Positions 27,078 through 36,944 of a stretch of DNA of 64,000 nucleotides are shown piece after piece. The translations under genes were made by a program, and so were the position numbers. The DNA is taken from positions 124,001-188,000 of the forward strand of contig NZ_NFIV01000004.1 in NCBI RefSeq assembly GCF_002159555.1. The letters run 5' to 3'. Position 1 is the stretch's first letter. Each line of letters starts with the position of its first letter. The DNA is from Muribaculum sp. An289. GTDB taxonomy: Bacteria > Bacteroidota > Bacteroidia > Bacteroidales > UBA932. The notes under the pieces are model-generated. The model saw only the letters and a program-made list of their open reading frames with translations. It had not been told where the DNA came from and searched no databases.

Positions 27078-27202
27078 CCTCGTTTTCCGTTATTTTTCTG
27101 CAAAAATAAGAAAATTGTGATATTTTATGCGGTTTTTATGATATTACGGGCGGAATAATTGCAGTTTCTTTGCAGTCTTGAAATTTAATTTATTTTTTTG
27201 CT

Positions 27203-29131
27203 ATGAAATTAAAACCATTCGGACGCATTCTGATATGCGTTGTAACGGCTGTTGCCGCCATGGCGGTGACACATTCATGCTTCGATGATTCCGATTTGAG
27301 AAATTCTATCGATGACCTGAACAATAGGGTGCAGGCTCTTGAAGATTTCCAGAAAAAAGTGCAATCCGATATAAACTCTTTACAGGAGTTGATTCAGAAA
27401 ATCCAGTCCCAGGTAACCGTGGACAGGGTCGAGACGAATACCGACGGGAGCTATACGATTTATTTTTCTGACAATACCGAAATTACAATCCGTAACGGCA
27501 ATGACGGCAAAGATGGGCTTACCCCTCCTACGATAATCGTAATGCTGGGTGAAGACGACGTATATTACTGGGGCTACCAATATCCGGACGGGAGCAAGGA
27601 ACTCATCCTTGACGAAACCGGTAAACCTATTCCTGTGACCGGTACCGCCCCTCAGGTGAGGATAAATTCTGAGAACGGCAATTGGGAAATTTCGACCGAC
27701 GGAGGTAAGACATGGACTGATACCGGAATGCCTTCTGCCGGAGAAGGTGATTCGATGTTTGCGGACGTAACCGAGGATGAGGATTATATATATATTACCC
27801 TGCAAGGGGAGGAAGAGCCATTGATAATACCGAAATCCAAGGAAGTAGTGTTCGAATTCACGGATGCCCCCGAGGTGTCGGAATTCGTTCCTGGCGAAAG
27901 GAAGGAGTTCTCTTTCAGGATGAGCGGTGCGGAAGATTATGTGATTTCAAAGCCTGACGGCTGGCGTGCCTCGATAGAAGACGGTATGTTCGTGATTACT
28001 GCTCCGGCGGCAGAAAACACCTATGCTGAAAGAGAAGGTTCGGTAAGCATAATCCTGATAGCTTCCAACGGCCAGAGCTTCCATGCGGAGCAGAAGGTCG
28101 CAGTTTGCGCCTTCAGTTTAAGTTCCATCGATTTGTGGAAAAATACGGCTACGGTGTCGGCATATTACAATTTCGCTGAGGACGGAATATCGCTGTATTA
28201 CAGAGTGAAAGGCACATCCGAGTGGATTGCTGCCGAGAAGGACGGCAATGCGTTCGTGATGGCTCCGGCATGGGATAAAGCCAAAAACGATGCCGGCCTG
28301 GATATATACAGCCTTAAGGAAGGCACAGGTGTATTTGCCGGAAAGACCTATGAGTTTGAGTTCCGTACGGGTTCGTCCGAAGTGACTGCGGCCAGCGAAT
28401 TCACTACTGCCGTAGGGGATACCATTCCTAACGGGGACATGTCCGGATGGTCTGAGAAAATGGTTTCAACTAAAAATGTGCCTTATCCAAATGCTGCCGG
28501 CCAGAGCTTCTGGGACAGCGGTAACAACAGCATGATATCGACTCTTTGCCAGCAGGATCCTGACAATCCGGGCGTAGCGATGCTGTCGGCGAATTTCATG
28601 TTTATAGCCTTTACTCCTGGTAATATGTATACAGGTGACTTTGCCATGGCCACCATAACAGGCACTGCAAGTTTCGGCAAGGTCTATGATTGGACCGCAA
28701 GGCCTAAGGCTCTGAAAGTGGATTACAAGGCTACCGTAGGTACAATAGACAAAACGGGCAGCAAAGACCCTTTAGGAGCTTCGTATAAGGACAAGCCGGA
28801 TACGAGCAGGATATATGCCGTGGTAATAGACTGGACAAAGCAGCACGGGGTCACTTCGGGTGTGGGAACCCCTACCGGCATGTGGGATCCTACAACTGTG
28901 ACGAGCCTCGAAGAAGGGGCCATAATAGGTTATGCAGTGCTCGATATCACTGCTTCCCAGACCGATTTCAAGACGGAGGAGATACCTTTCGTATGGTACG
29001 ATACCGAAGCCAAACCTGCTGAAGGCAATTATTCGGTAGTGATATCCTGCGCAACCAGCAAGCGCGGAGACTATCTGACCGGCTGTTCAACGAACAAACT
29101 TTGGGTAGATAATTTCTCGTGGGTTTATTAG
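27203..29131 (+). CDS. DUF4988/PCMD-domain surface lipoprotein
   Basis: A signal peptide ends at THSC, a loose Bacteroidetes lipobox. Residues ~30-65 form a coiled coil (DLNNRVQALEDFQKKVQSD). The following segment through 'NGNDGKDGLTPP' and 'GNWEISTDGGKTWTDTG' is typical of DUF4988. The C-terminal third, from 'IPNGDMSGWSEK' to 'LWVDNFSWVY', resembles the PCMD putative carbohydrate-metabolism domain. Such proteins are outer-membrane lipoproteins that may bind glycans. No SusC/SusD pair is adjacent. The divergent AraC gene may control it. Confidence 0.8.
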   Translation: MKLKPFGRILICVVTAVAAMAVTHSCFDDSDLRNSIDDLNNRVQALEDFQKKVQSDINSLQELIQKIQSQVTVDRVETNTDGSYTIYFSDNTEITIRNGNDGKDGLTPPTIIVMLGEDDVYYWGYQYPDGSKELILDETGKPIPVTGTAPQVRINSENGNWEISTDGGKTWTDTGMPSAGEGDSMFADVTEDEDYIYITLQGEEEPLIIPKSKEVVFEFTDAPEVSEFVPGERKEFSFRMSGAEDYVISKPDGWRASIEDGMFVITAPAAENTYAEREGSVSIILIASNGQSFHAEQKVAVCAFSLSSIDLWKNTATVSAYYNFAEDGISLYYRVKGTSEWIAAEKDGNAFVMAPAWDKAKNDAGLDIYSLKEGTGVFAGKTYEFEFRTGSSEVTAASEFTTAVGDTIPNGDMSGWSEKMVSTKNVPYPNAAGQSFWDSGNNSMISTLCQQDPDNPGVAMLSANFMFIAFTPGNMYTGDFAMATITGTASFGKVYDWTARPKALKVDYKATVGTIDKTGSKDPLGASYKDKPDTSRIYAVVIDWTKQHGVTSGVGTPTGMWDPTTVTSLEEGAIIGYAVLDITASQTDFKTEEIPFVWYDTEAKPAEGNYSVVISCATSKRGDYLTGCSTNKLWVDNFSWVY

Positions 29132-29252
29132 CCTTCCGTTTTCATGTCGAGGATTTCCCGAAAATAACGGGATTTCCCTTACAGGCTTAACCCGAAGACA
29201 TAAGAAGTTATTTAAAAGATGTGAAAGCATCGTATGTACTATTCCTAAATTT

Positions 29253-29282
29253 CCCGCCCCCTGCAGTGATGCACGGGGCGGG
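29253..29282. terminator. Bidirectional terminator between convergent genes
   Basis: CCCGCCCC (29253-29260) pairs with GGGGCGGG (29275-29282). Within the loop TGCA pairs with TGCA. T-rich DNA flanks it on the plus side and AAATTT on the other. It separates the lipoprotein gene and the barrel gene. Confidence 0.72.
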
Positions 29283-29315
29283 ATTCATTTTAGGCACCGG
29301 TTTCGCGGCAAAATG

Positions 29316-29957
29316 TCAGAAGCAGAAGCCCAAGCTGAACCCCGGACATATTGAGATGACATTTTCAAATAACAGGAACGGCGCGTCAATTCCGGCGGTC
29401 ATGCGGTATTTCTTGCCGACATTGAAACTAACTCCTGCTTGCGGAGATAGGTAAATCGGGGCGGCAAATCCCGGAATGAAATTTATACCCAAGTCCAATG
29501 CGAAGTATGGCGAAACGCGTTTTGCAATTATGTCGCTTCGAAGGTGCAGGTACAATGGGATACCGATGGCGGAGTATTCTACGACTTGCAATCCGATTCC
29601 GCCTCCAATTGCAAATTGAGGGCAGAAGCGGTAACCGTTCACAATATCAACGCCGGTAAAGAAGTATGGGAATGTGACCTTGACCATTCCGAAATAACCC
29701 TTATGTTTGTTGAACGGGGATTCCTGTTTTGCCGATTGGGCCGTTTCTTTCGTGATTTTAAGGACTTCATCCATGTCATATACGAAGATACTGCTATCCG
29801 CAGTCATGATTTTGACATGTTCTTCAGGAATTATCTCCGTAATAGTTCCGCGGATGATAGAACCGTTTTTAAGATAAAGTACATCTATGGTTTCCTGGGC
29901 GTAGAGCGCACATGCTGTTGCCAGAATGGCAATCAATGTGATGATAATCTTTTTCAT
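29316..29957 (-). CDS. Secreted protein, probable outer-membrane beta-barrel
   Basis: A signal peptide (MKKIIITLIAILATACALYAQ) precedes 'IDVLYLKNGSIIRGTITEI', a short beta module seen at the start of many Bacteroidetes barrel proteins. From residue ~85 the sequence alternates as amphipathic strands and ends in phenylalanine (GFSLGFCF), as expected for an outer-membrane barrel. At 213 residues the barrel would be small (about eight strands). I do not recognise a specific function. It is a single-gene unit. Confidence 0.72.
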   Translation of the reverse strand: MKKIIITLIAILATACALYAQETIDVLYLKNGSIIRGTITEIIPEEHVKIMTADSSIFVYDMDEVLKITKETAQSAKQESPFNKHKGYFGMVKVTFPYFFTGVDIVNGYRFCPQFAIGGGIGLQVVEYSAIGIPLYLHLRSDIIAKRVSPYFALDLGINFIPGFAAPIYLSPQAGVSFNVGKKYRMTAGIDAPFLLFENVISICPGFSLGFCF

Positions 29958-30047
29958 TTGCAGTTTGTTTTAAAAAGAGCCGGCAATAAACCGGCTCCTT
30001 TTCGCGTTATGTCAGTTTTGTTATGTCAGTTTCCCTGATATGGGAGT

Positions 30048-32816
30048 CTATTTAAGTCCTAACCTCTTGGCAATCTTGCCGGTGATGGTCTTTGGCTCGT
30101 TCTCTGCCTTGATTGCAGCCTGAGCCGCTGCAAGACGTGCGATAGGAACGCGGAAAGGCGAGCATGAAACGTAGTTCATGCCGATTTCGTTGCAGAACTC
30201 TATCGAAGCAGGGTCTCCGCCGTGTTCGCCGCAGATGCCGACCTTGAGTTCAGGACGTGTGGAACGTCCGCCTTCGAGGCCAATCTTTACGAGCTTGCCG
30301 ACAGCCGGACGGTCGAGGGTCTGGAATGGGTCGTAAGGCAGAATCTTCTTGTCAAGATAGTCCTGCATGAAACCTCCGATATCATCGCGCGAGAAGCCGA
30401 ATGTCATCTGTGTGAGGTCGTTGGTTCCGAAAGAGAAGAACTGTGCGGACTCGGCCATCTTGTCTGCAAGAAGGGCTGCACGAGGAATCTCTATCATCGT
30501 ACCGTAGAGGTATTCGACTTTGACACCGGTTGCGGCTTCTACTTCCTTGTGTATCCTGTCGAGGATGGCTTTCTGGTATTTGAGCTCGTTGACAGATACC
30601 GTTACAGGAATCATGATTTCAGGTTTAGGTACGAAGCCTTCCTTCTTCAGCTCGGCAGCGGCGGTAAGGATGGCCTCGAACTGCATTTCCGATATTTCAG
30701 GATAGGTGATGTGCAAGCGCACGCCCCTGTGTCCCATCATAGGATTGACTTCGTGGAGACCTTCGCCGCGCTTCCTGATGTCTTCCGGAGTTACTCCGAG
30801 CTCTTCAGCAAGTTCTTTGATTTTCTCTTCTGTCTGAGGTACGAATTCATGCAAAGGCGGGTCGAGCAGACGGAAGGTAACAGGTTTGCCGTCCATCACC
30901 TTCATAGTGCCCTTGACGGCTTCCTTGACATAGACCTTCAATTCGTTCAGGGCCTTGCGGCGTTCTTCCTCGGTCTTGGAAAGAATCATTTTGCGGAGTT
31001 TTGCCAATGGAATCTCGGAATGTTTCCCATAGAACATGTGCTCGATACGGAAGAGTCCGATTCCTTCGGCTCCGAAGTTGAGAGCCTGCTGTGCATCGTC
31101 AGGAGTATCGGCATTTGTGCGTACTCCGAGTTTGCGGTATCTGTCCACGATTTCCATGAAGTGTACGAAACGCGGGTTCTCGGAAGCATCCATGGTGTCT
31201 ATCCTGGTATCGTAAACAAGGCCTTTGGTTCCGTTGAGAGAGAACAGGTCGCCTTCCCTGTATGTCTTGCCGTTGATGGTAAGGGTCTTTTCCGCAAGGT
31301 TGATTTTGAGGGCATCGCAACCAACGATGCAGCATTTTCCCCAGCCGCGTGCAACGAGGGCTGCATGCGAAGTCATACCTCCGCGGGCGGTAAGGATACC
31401 GTCTGCCGCGCGCATGCCTTCTACATCTTCAGGAGAAGTCTCTTCGCGGACGAGGATGCACTTCCTTCCGGCAGCGGCCGTGGCCATTGCGGCCTCGGAT
31501 GTGAAGACTATTTCTCCTACGGAGCCTCCCGGACCTGCCGGCAGACCTTTGGCTATGACAGTTGCTTTCTTTTCGGAAGCAGGGTCGAGGATAGGGTGGA
31601 GCAGTTCGTCGAGCTGCGAAGGTGCAAGCCTTGTAACCGCTGTCTTTTCATCGATAAGTCCTTCTGCCAGCATGTCCATTGCCATGTTCAGGGCAGCGAG
31701 TCCTGTACGTTTGCCGACACGGCACTGGAGCATCCAGAGTTTGCCTTCCTGGATTGTGAACTCTATGTCCTGCATGTCATGGAAATGCTGTTCGAGATTG
31801 TTCTGGATGGCATCGAGCTGTGCATATACGTCAGGCATCGCCCTTTCCAATGAGTCGAGATGCTCGTTATGCTCGTTTTTCGTAGCCTCGTTCAGAGGAT
31901 TCGGGGTACGGATGCCGGCCACCACGTCTTCACCCTGTGCGTTGATAAGCCATTCTCCGTAGAACTTGTTTTCGCCGTTTGCAGGGTTCCTCGAAAATGC
32001 TACGCCCGTAGCTGAGGTGTTGCCCATGTTTCCGAATACCATCGACTGTACGTTTACGGCTGTTCCCCAATCGTCAGGAATGCCTTCGATTTTCCTGTAT
32101 GCGATTGCCCTTTTCCCGTTCCATGATTTGAACACTCCTCCGATGGAACCCCAGAGCTGGGCCTGCGCATCGTCAGGGAACTCGACTCCTATGACTTCCT
32201 TGACTTTCTTCTTGAATGCCTCGCAAAGTTCTTTCAACTCGATGGCCGTGATTTCGGTATCGGACTCGTAGCCTTTCTGTTTTTTGAGCTCTTCCATCAT
32301 CCTGTCGAGCTGAACCCTGATTCCCATTCCGTCTTCCGGTTCTATGCCTTCGGCCTTTTCCATCACGACATCCGAATACATCATGATGAGGCGCCTGTAT
32401 GCATCGTATACGAAACGCGGATTTCCGGTTTTTTCAATCATTCCCGGAATAGTGGCCGAGCAAAGCCCGATATTCAATATGGTATCCATCATACCCGGCA
32501 TCGAACTGCGCGCGCCTGAACGGCAGCTTATGAGCAGAGGATTTTTCGGGTCTCCGAATTTCATTCCCATGATTGCCTCGGTTTTTTTCATGGCCTCGGC
32601 AACTTCTTCCTTCAATTCAGGGGCATAGCCTCCTCCGAGCGCATAATATTCGGTGCAGCATTCGGTGGTGATAGTAAAACCGGCAGGTACAGGCATACCC
32701 AATGTACACATTTCCGCCAGGTTGGCTCCTTTACCGCCCAGGAGATTCCTCATTGAACCGTTGCCTTCGGCAGATGTCCCGCCAAAGCAATAAACTCTTT
32801 TCTTAGTCTCTGACAT
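30048..32816 (-). CDS. ppdK: Pyruvate, phosphate dikinase
   Basis: The enzyme interconverts pyruvate + ATP + Pi and PEP + AMP + PPi. The N-terminal ATP-grasp part includes 'LGGKGANLAEM'. The swivelling phosphohistidine domain has GGMTSHAALVARGWGK. The C-terminal TIM-barrel part has 'GTNDLTQMTFGFSRDD' and the active-site CGEHGGDP cysteine. At 922 residues it is slightly longer than the usual ~880-910. In anaerobes it gives a reversible glycolytic step and saves ATP. It is transcribed alone, after a TATATTTG element. Confidence 0.97.
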   Translation of the reverse strand: MSETKKRVYCFGGTSAEGNGSMRNLLGGKGANLAEMCTLGMPVPAGFTITTECCTEYYALGGGYAPELKEEVAEAMKKTEAIMGMKFGDPKNPLLISCRSGARSSMPGMMDTILNIGLCSATIPGMIEKTGNPRFVYDAYRRLIMMYSDVVMEKAEGIEPEDGMGIRVQLDRMMEELKKQKGYESDTEITAIELKELCEAFKKKVKEVIGVEFPDDAQAQLWGSIGGVFKSWNGKRAIAYRKIEGIPDDWGTAVNVQSMVFGNMGNTSATGVAFSRNPANGENKFYGEWLINAQGEDVVAGIRTPNPLNEATKNEHNEHLDSLERAMPDVYAQLDAIQNNLEQHFHDMQDIEFTIQEGKLWMLQCRVGKRTGLAALNMAMDMLAEGLIDEKTAVTRLAPSQLDELLHPILDPASEKKATVIAKGLPAGPGGSVGEIVFTSEAAMATAAAGRKCILVREETSPEDVEGMRAADGILTARGGMTSHAALVARGWGKCCIVGCDALKINLAEKTLTINGKTYREGDLFSLNGTKGLVYDTRIDTMDASENPRFVHFMEIVDRYRKLGVRTNADTPDDAQQALNFGAEGIGLFRIEHMFYGKHSEIPLAKLRKMILSKTEEERRKALNELKVYVKEAVKGTMKVMDGKPVTFRLLDPPLHEFVPQTEEKIKELAEELGVTPEDIRKRGEGLHEVNPMMGHRGVRLHITYPEISEMQFEAILTAAAELKKEGFVPKPEIMIPVTVSVNELKYQKAILDRIHKEVEAATGVKVEYLYGTMIEIPRAALLADKMAESAQFFSFGTNDLTQMTFGFSRDDIGGFMQDYLDKKILPYDPFQTLDRPAVGKLVKIGLEGGRSTRPELKVGICGEHGGDPASIEFCNEIGMNYVSCSPFRVPIARLAAAQAAIKAENEPKTITGKIAKRLGLK

Positions 32817-32894
32817 AGTATTATAAATATTGAATTAAAATAAATAATTCTGTATTTAAGGTTCCTTTTAACTAAAATCCAAAATGGAAGTTTG

Positions 32895-32902
32895 CAAATA
32901 TA
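32895..32902 (-). promoter_or_regulatory. -7 promoter element of ppdK
   Basis: Read on the minus strand this is TATATTTG, matching TAnnTTTG, ~79 bp before the ppdK ATG. It implies a leader of about 70 nt in AT-rich DNA. Confidence 0.5.
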
Positions 32903-32920
32903 TAAAAATTAGTATGAAAA

Positions 32921-34264
32921 TCACAATAATTTTCCTGCAAGTTCTGAAAGTTTGCTCCTTTCGCCCTTTTTAAGATTGACATGCTGGAAAATAGGGACTC
33001 CGGACATCTTTTCTTTCAGATGTGTAAGACCGTTGGAATACATGTCCAGATAAGGCTGGTCTATCTGGAAGACATCTCCCGTGAAAACTATCTTCGTCCC
33101 TTCTCCGGCACGTGTGATTATGGTCTTGATTTCATGAGGAGTAAGGTTCTGCGCCTCGTCTATTATGAAATAGACTTTCGACAGCGACCGGCCCCTTATG
33201 TAGGCCAGAGGGCTTATTTCCAATTTCCCGCTTTCGGAAAGGCCTTCTATCCTTTTCACCTCTTTAGAGGTCGTCCCGAGGGCTTCCTTTATCACATTCA
33301 GGTTGTCCAGCAGCGGCAGCATGTACGGACCGACCTTTTTCTCAGCATCTCCCGGGAGGAAACCTACGTCCTGATTGCCCATAGGGATGACCGGGCGGGC
33401 AAGGATTATCTGCTCGTAACGCCTTTCCTGCGCAATCGCGGCCGCAAGCGCAATCAAGGTTTTCCCTGTGCCGGGTCCGCCTGTGAGAGCCACGAGTTCG
33501 ATTTCCGGATTCATGCAGGCATCCATCGCAAACTTCTGTTCGTCGTTCCTCGGGCTGATTCCGGCGGCGCGCTGTTTCTTTACGAATACCAGTGAACGTG
33601 AAGCGTCGTCGTACCTTGCGCATACGGTCTCTTTCCCGGAGCCGTTCCCCCAGTGTATCTTGTACAGCTGGTTGGCTTTCGGGGTTTCCCAATGCAGGTC
33701 CTTGAGAGGTATGTTCCCGGTGCTGTAAGCCATCTTCTGTACCAGCGAAGGCTCTATTTCATCGGTTTCAATGATTCCTTTTTCGACTTCGTAAAGTCTT
33801 TCCTCGTCGATTCTGTCCGTAAGATAATCCTCCGCGTTAAGCCCTATGGCCTTGGCTTTCATCCTCATATTGAGGTCTTTGGTGACGAGGGCCACGTATC
33901 TGTCCGGATTGTTGTCCCTGACCCAGAGGGCGGTGGATATTATCCTGTGATCCTGGATGTCGTCCATGAAGCATTTTTCCATTCCTTCGGGGAAAGGGTG
34001 GTTCATCTCTATCTTTATGGTCCCGAGGTTCTTTCCCAAAGGTATGGGTTTCGTGAACAGCCTTTTTTCGGCCAGCTTGTCTAATTGGCGGACGAATTCC
34101 CTTGCGTGGTAGTTTATCTCTTCATCGCCCTTTTTGAATTTGTCGAGCTCTTCTATGACCGCGATAGGGATGACGAGGTCGTTTTCCTGAAAATGGTGTA
34201 TGGCCCTGTTGTCGTGCAGGATGATGTTCGTGTCCAGAACAAAGATTTTTGGAAGTTTTGACAT
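32921..34264 (-). CDS. PhoH family protein with N-terminal PIN domain
   Basis: Residues 1-~130 form a PIN nuclease-like domain starting FVLDTNIILHD, with the acidic residues expected at the active site. The C-terminal PhoH ATPase has Walker A GGPGTGKTLIALAAA and Walker B YFIIDEAQNLTPHEIK. PIN-PhoH fusions are thought to unwind and cut RNA in the cytosol. At 447 residues the length is typical. The gene lies 39 bp before the PurL-like gene's stop on the same strand. Confidence 0.92.
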   Translation of the reverse strand: MSKLPKIFVLDTNIILHDNRAIHHFQENDLVIPIAVIEELDKFKKGDEEINYHAREFVRQLDKLAEKRLFTKPIPLGKNLGTIKIEMNHPFPEGMEKCFMDDIQDHRIISTALWVRDNNPDRYVALVTKDLNMRMKAKAIGLNAEDYLTDRIDEERLYEVEKGIIETDEIEPSLVQKMAYSTGNIPLKDLHWETPKANQLYKIHWGNGSGKETVCARYDDASRSLVFVKKQRAAGISPRNDEQKFAMDACMNPEIELVALTGGPGTGKTLIALAAAIAQERRYEQIILARPVIPMGNQDVGFLPGDAEKKVGPYMLPLLDNLNVIKEALGTTSKEVKRIEGLSESGKLEISPLAYIRGRSLSKVYFIIDEAQNLTPHEIKTIITRAGEGTKIVFTGDVFQIDQPYLDMYSNGLTHLKEKMSGVPIFQHVNLKKGERSKLSELAGKLL

Positions 34265-34303
34265 ATTGATGAAATTTTTGTTTCTGTGTATGGTAGTAAA
34301 TCG

Positions 34304-35425
34304 TCAGATGTTCCTGTTTATCAGAGGCAACAGCAGGTCTGCCACGTTGTAGTCGAGTTTGTGGCGGATTTTAAGTGCTCCGCCTTCGGTGGCGAATCCT
34401 ACTGGATAATAGGCTATGTCCTGGAGAATCATTTGCGTGTCTATGTATCCGTAGTCTTCATCGCTTATTGCTATCAGCACTCCCGGAATCTCGTTGAAAA
34501 GTATTTCCGTGGCATCCTTGCACCCGAAGGCATTCTGGAGGGGGAGTATGTCTACCTCCATGCCTGTGCCGCAGGCCTTGGCGAGCCTTGCAAGGCCGCA
34601 TAGCAGTCCTCCGCGCCCGATTTCCCTTCCCGCCAGTATTATGCCGTCATCCTTCAGTTCCTTCACGACTTCATAGCAGTCGATGAAGTAGTCCGGGTCG
34701 GCCATTGCCGGGGTGCTTTCCCCCGTCTGCCCGAGCAGTGCCGCCAGGGCCGAACCTCCGAGTACGGCATCCGACGTGTCGAATGGTATGTAAAGTACGG
34801 TGGAGTCCTTTATCTTTTCATCGAATGATGGCGTATGCGAAACATATCTGGCATTTTTATCGGATTTTGTCTTGACCGGGACGAGCTCGCATCCTTCTTC
34901 GTCTTCTTTCAGGAAAAGGCAGGACGATTTCAGGCGCATGTCCCGATTCCTGCAAGTTACGCGGCAGGAAGCTATTTTCACTCCTATTTCGAAAGCATAG
35001 TCCGCAGCTGCCGCAACCGAGCGGTACAGCGAGGCGTACCCTCCGAGCGATTCGGTATCCCAGTCCCATTCGAGTTCCAACGACATGGAGTCAAGCATGT
35101 ATTGTTCCGGAGTGTCCCACAGTGAGGCCGTGAGCGCTTTCGCTATGCTTTGGCGTGCTTCGGCGGCGTAGTTAATCCCTGTCCTTCCTTCCGTCCTGCA
35201 GGCCAGCAGCCTCTCCATGTACTCTTCGTTTCTGCTCGCGGAATATTCTATCGGATTCAGGTCCGGGTCGAGATTTTCATCCACCACGGTACCCTTCCCC
35301 GCGGAGCATTCGCAATGGTATTCGGCAGGCCTCCCGTAAGGCCCGTTGCAGGCATCTACAAGCTCTTTCAGTGTGGATTCCTGTTCGATTCCGTCTATTA
35401 CGAATTTTGCTTCGAAAAGATTCAT
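34304..35425 (-). CDS. Stand-alone PurL/AIR-synthase-like protein, apparently degenerate
   Basis: The C-terminal half (about 205-350) follows the second AIRS C domain of FGAM synthase: 'DAVLGGSALAALLGQTGE', then a helix-loop ending GGLLCGLARLAKACGTGMEVDI and 'EILFNEIPGVLIAI'. The N-terminal half matches the N2 domain ('ARQSIAKALTASLW'). Yet the GKDS ATP/metal loop is absent (CRVTCRNRD stands there) and HDRSDGG is GREIGRGG. Glutaminase and first half are missing, so it cannot be a full PurL. It is divergent from folC. A regulatory or scaffolding role is guesswork. ATG 35446 is an alternative start. Confidence 0.65.
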   Translation of the reverse strand: MNLFEAKFVIDGIEQESTLKELVDACNGPYGRPAEYHCECSAGKGTVVDENLDPDLNPIEYSASRNEEYMERLLACRTEGRTGINYAAEARQSIAKALTASLWDTPEQYMLDSMSLELEWDWDTESLGGYASLYRSVAAAADYAFEIGVKIASCRVTCRNRDMRLKSSCLFLKEDEEGCELVPVKTKSDKNARYVSHTPSFDEKIKDSTVLYIPFDTSDAVLGGSALAALLGQTGESTPAMADPDYFIDCYEVVKELKDDGIILAGREIGRGGLLCGLARLAKACGTGMEVDILPLQNAFGCKDATEILFNEIPGVLIAISDEDYGYIDTQMILQDIAYYPVGFATEGGALKIRHKLDYNVADLLLPLINRNI

Positions 35426-35468
35426 CGGTGTTCTCTTAAAAAACATCGTAAAATTATAAATAAAAATG

Positions 35469-35476
35469 TATTTTTG
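35469..35476 (+). promoter_or_regulatory. -7 promoter element of folC
   Basis: TATTTTTG matches TAnnTTTG and lies 20 bp before the folC ATG, in the 71-bp gap shared with the divergent PurL-like gene. Confidence 0.55.
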
Positions 35477-35496
35477 TGCGTTTTAGGACTGAAAAA

Positions 35497-36876
35497 ATGG
35501 ACTATAAAGATTTCAATGACAGATATGAGGCGGAAATTTCCGCGATTTTCACCCGTTTCCCTTCGTTTCAGAAAGTAGGCGCATCCGCTTACAAGCCGGG
35601 GCTTGAGGGTATGGTGCGTTGGGACATGGCCGCAGGACATCCCCATGAAAAATTTGCATCCATCCATGTCGCCGGAACCAACGGGAAGGGCTCGGTGTCG
35701 CATCTGATAGCCTCCGTTCTCGCTTCCGCCGGTTACAGGGTCGGGCTGTATACCTCCCCGCACATACTCGATTTCCGTGAGAGGATGAAAATATGCGACG
35801 GGAGCGGGGGAGTGGCTAAATATGTCCCGAAGGAAAATGTCTATGATTTCCTCGTAAAATGGAAAAATTATTTCGAGGAAAATTCGCTTTCGTTTTTTGA
35901 GATAACAACCATGATGGCTTTCGACTGGTTTGCCCGCGAGCATGTGGACTTCGCCGTCATAGAAACCGGGCTCGGAGGCCGTCTGGACAGTACGAATATC
36001 ATAACTCCGGTACTCTCCGTAATAACCAATATCGGTCTCGACCATTGCGATTTGCTCGGGGACACCCGTGAAAAGATAGCTTTCGAGAAGGCCGGGATAA
36101 TAAAGCCGGGGATTCCGGCCGTGATAGGGGAGAATGATGAGGAAATAGCGGATGTATTTGAGGAAAAGGCGCTTGAATGCGAATCCCCGCTGTTTGACGC
36201 ATCCGATATGTTTCCTTACGATTCTCCGGTTCTTGACAGCCTTTTGTCGGAAATGGATTTGCATGGGGAATACCAGAGGCGCAACCTTTCTACGGCCCTG
36301 TCTGCAATTTCGCTGTTGTCGAGTCTGGGAATTCTTGCCGATGGGATAGAAGAGCCTGTCCTGTATGACGGCATTACCGGGGCGGCTTCGAGGATGCGCT
36401 TTCTCGGGCGCTGGCAGACTTTCCGCCGGGGCAACAAAACCGTGATTCTGGACATAGGCCATAACGCCCATGGACTGAAGTACAACTTTTCCCAGCTCGC
36501 CCGTCTTTTCGAGGCCAATCCTGACAAAAGGGCCTGCATAATATTCGGTATGGTTTCCGATAAGGATGTGGATTCTGTTCTGCGGCTGTTCCCGCTCCTC
36601 CCGGGACGGAATATCGATGTGGTGTTTACCAATGCGGAATCGCGCCGTGCCCTTCCGGCCTCCGAACTGGAAAAACATTTTGTCCGGTTTCACGGCCTTT
36701 CTCCTGACTCGGTCCGTTTGAAAACAGGCGGAGGGGAATATTCGGTAGCTTCGATTCCATCCGTAACGGATGCGGTGCGGACAGTCCTCGGGACGATGGC
36801 GGCTGACGAAGGGGCTGTCGTCTATATTGGCGGAAGTACGTTCGTTGTGGCCGAAGCTCTGCCTCTTTTCATCTGA
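35497..36876 (+). CDS. folC: Bifunctional folylpolyglutamate / dihydrofolate synthase
   Basis: The Mur-ligase-type P-loop HVAGTNGKGSVSHL and the following 'YTSPHILDFRERM' and 'IETGLGGRLDSTN' motifs identify FolC, which adds glutamate to dihydropteroate and folates. At 459 residues it has both catalytic and C-terminal ligase domains (ILDIGHNAHG). The ATG at 35497 is preferred, since an upstream GTG at 35476 falls inside the TATTTTTG promoter element. The first tRNA-Val copy follows 116 bp downstream. Confidence 0.94.
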   Translation: MDYKDFNDRYEAEISAIFTRFPSFQKVGASAYKPGLEGMVRWDMAAGHPHEKFASIHVAGTNGKGSVSHLIASVLASAGYRVGLYTSPHILDFRERMKICDGSGGVAKYVPKENVYDFLVKWKNYFEENSLSFFEITTMMAFDWFAREHVDFAVIETGLGGRLDSTNIITPVLSVITNIGLDHCDLLGDTREKIAFEKAGIIKPGIPAVIGENDEEIADVFEEKALECESPLFDASDMFPYDSPVLDSLLSEMDLHGEYQRRNLSTALSAISLLSSLGILADGIEEPVLYDGITGAASRMRFLGRWQTFRRGNKTVILDIGHNAHGLKYNFSQLARLFEANPDKRACIIFGMVSDKDVDSVLRLFPLLPGRNIDVVFTNAESRRALPASELEKHFVRFHGLSPDSVRLKTGGGEYSVASIPSVTDAVRTVLGTMAADEGAVVYIGGSTFVVAEALPLFI

Positions 36877-36944
36877 CGGCTTCCTTTGCGGTTGTTTTTG
36901 GGATTTGTTTTGAAAAATAATTTTGAAAAAATGATGCAAGAAAA

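Noticed and set aside
30222-31853. A 543-codon open frame on the plus strand
   Set aside because: It lies entirely antisense to ppdK and arises from that gene's codon use. It has no plausible start region or domain.
35422-36939. A 505-codon open frame on the minus strand
   Set aside because: It is antisense to folC, whose motifs are unambiguous, and its translation has no recognisable domain and odd composition.
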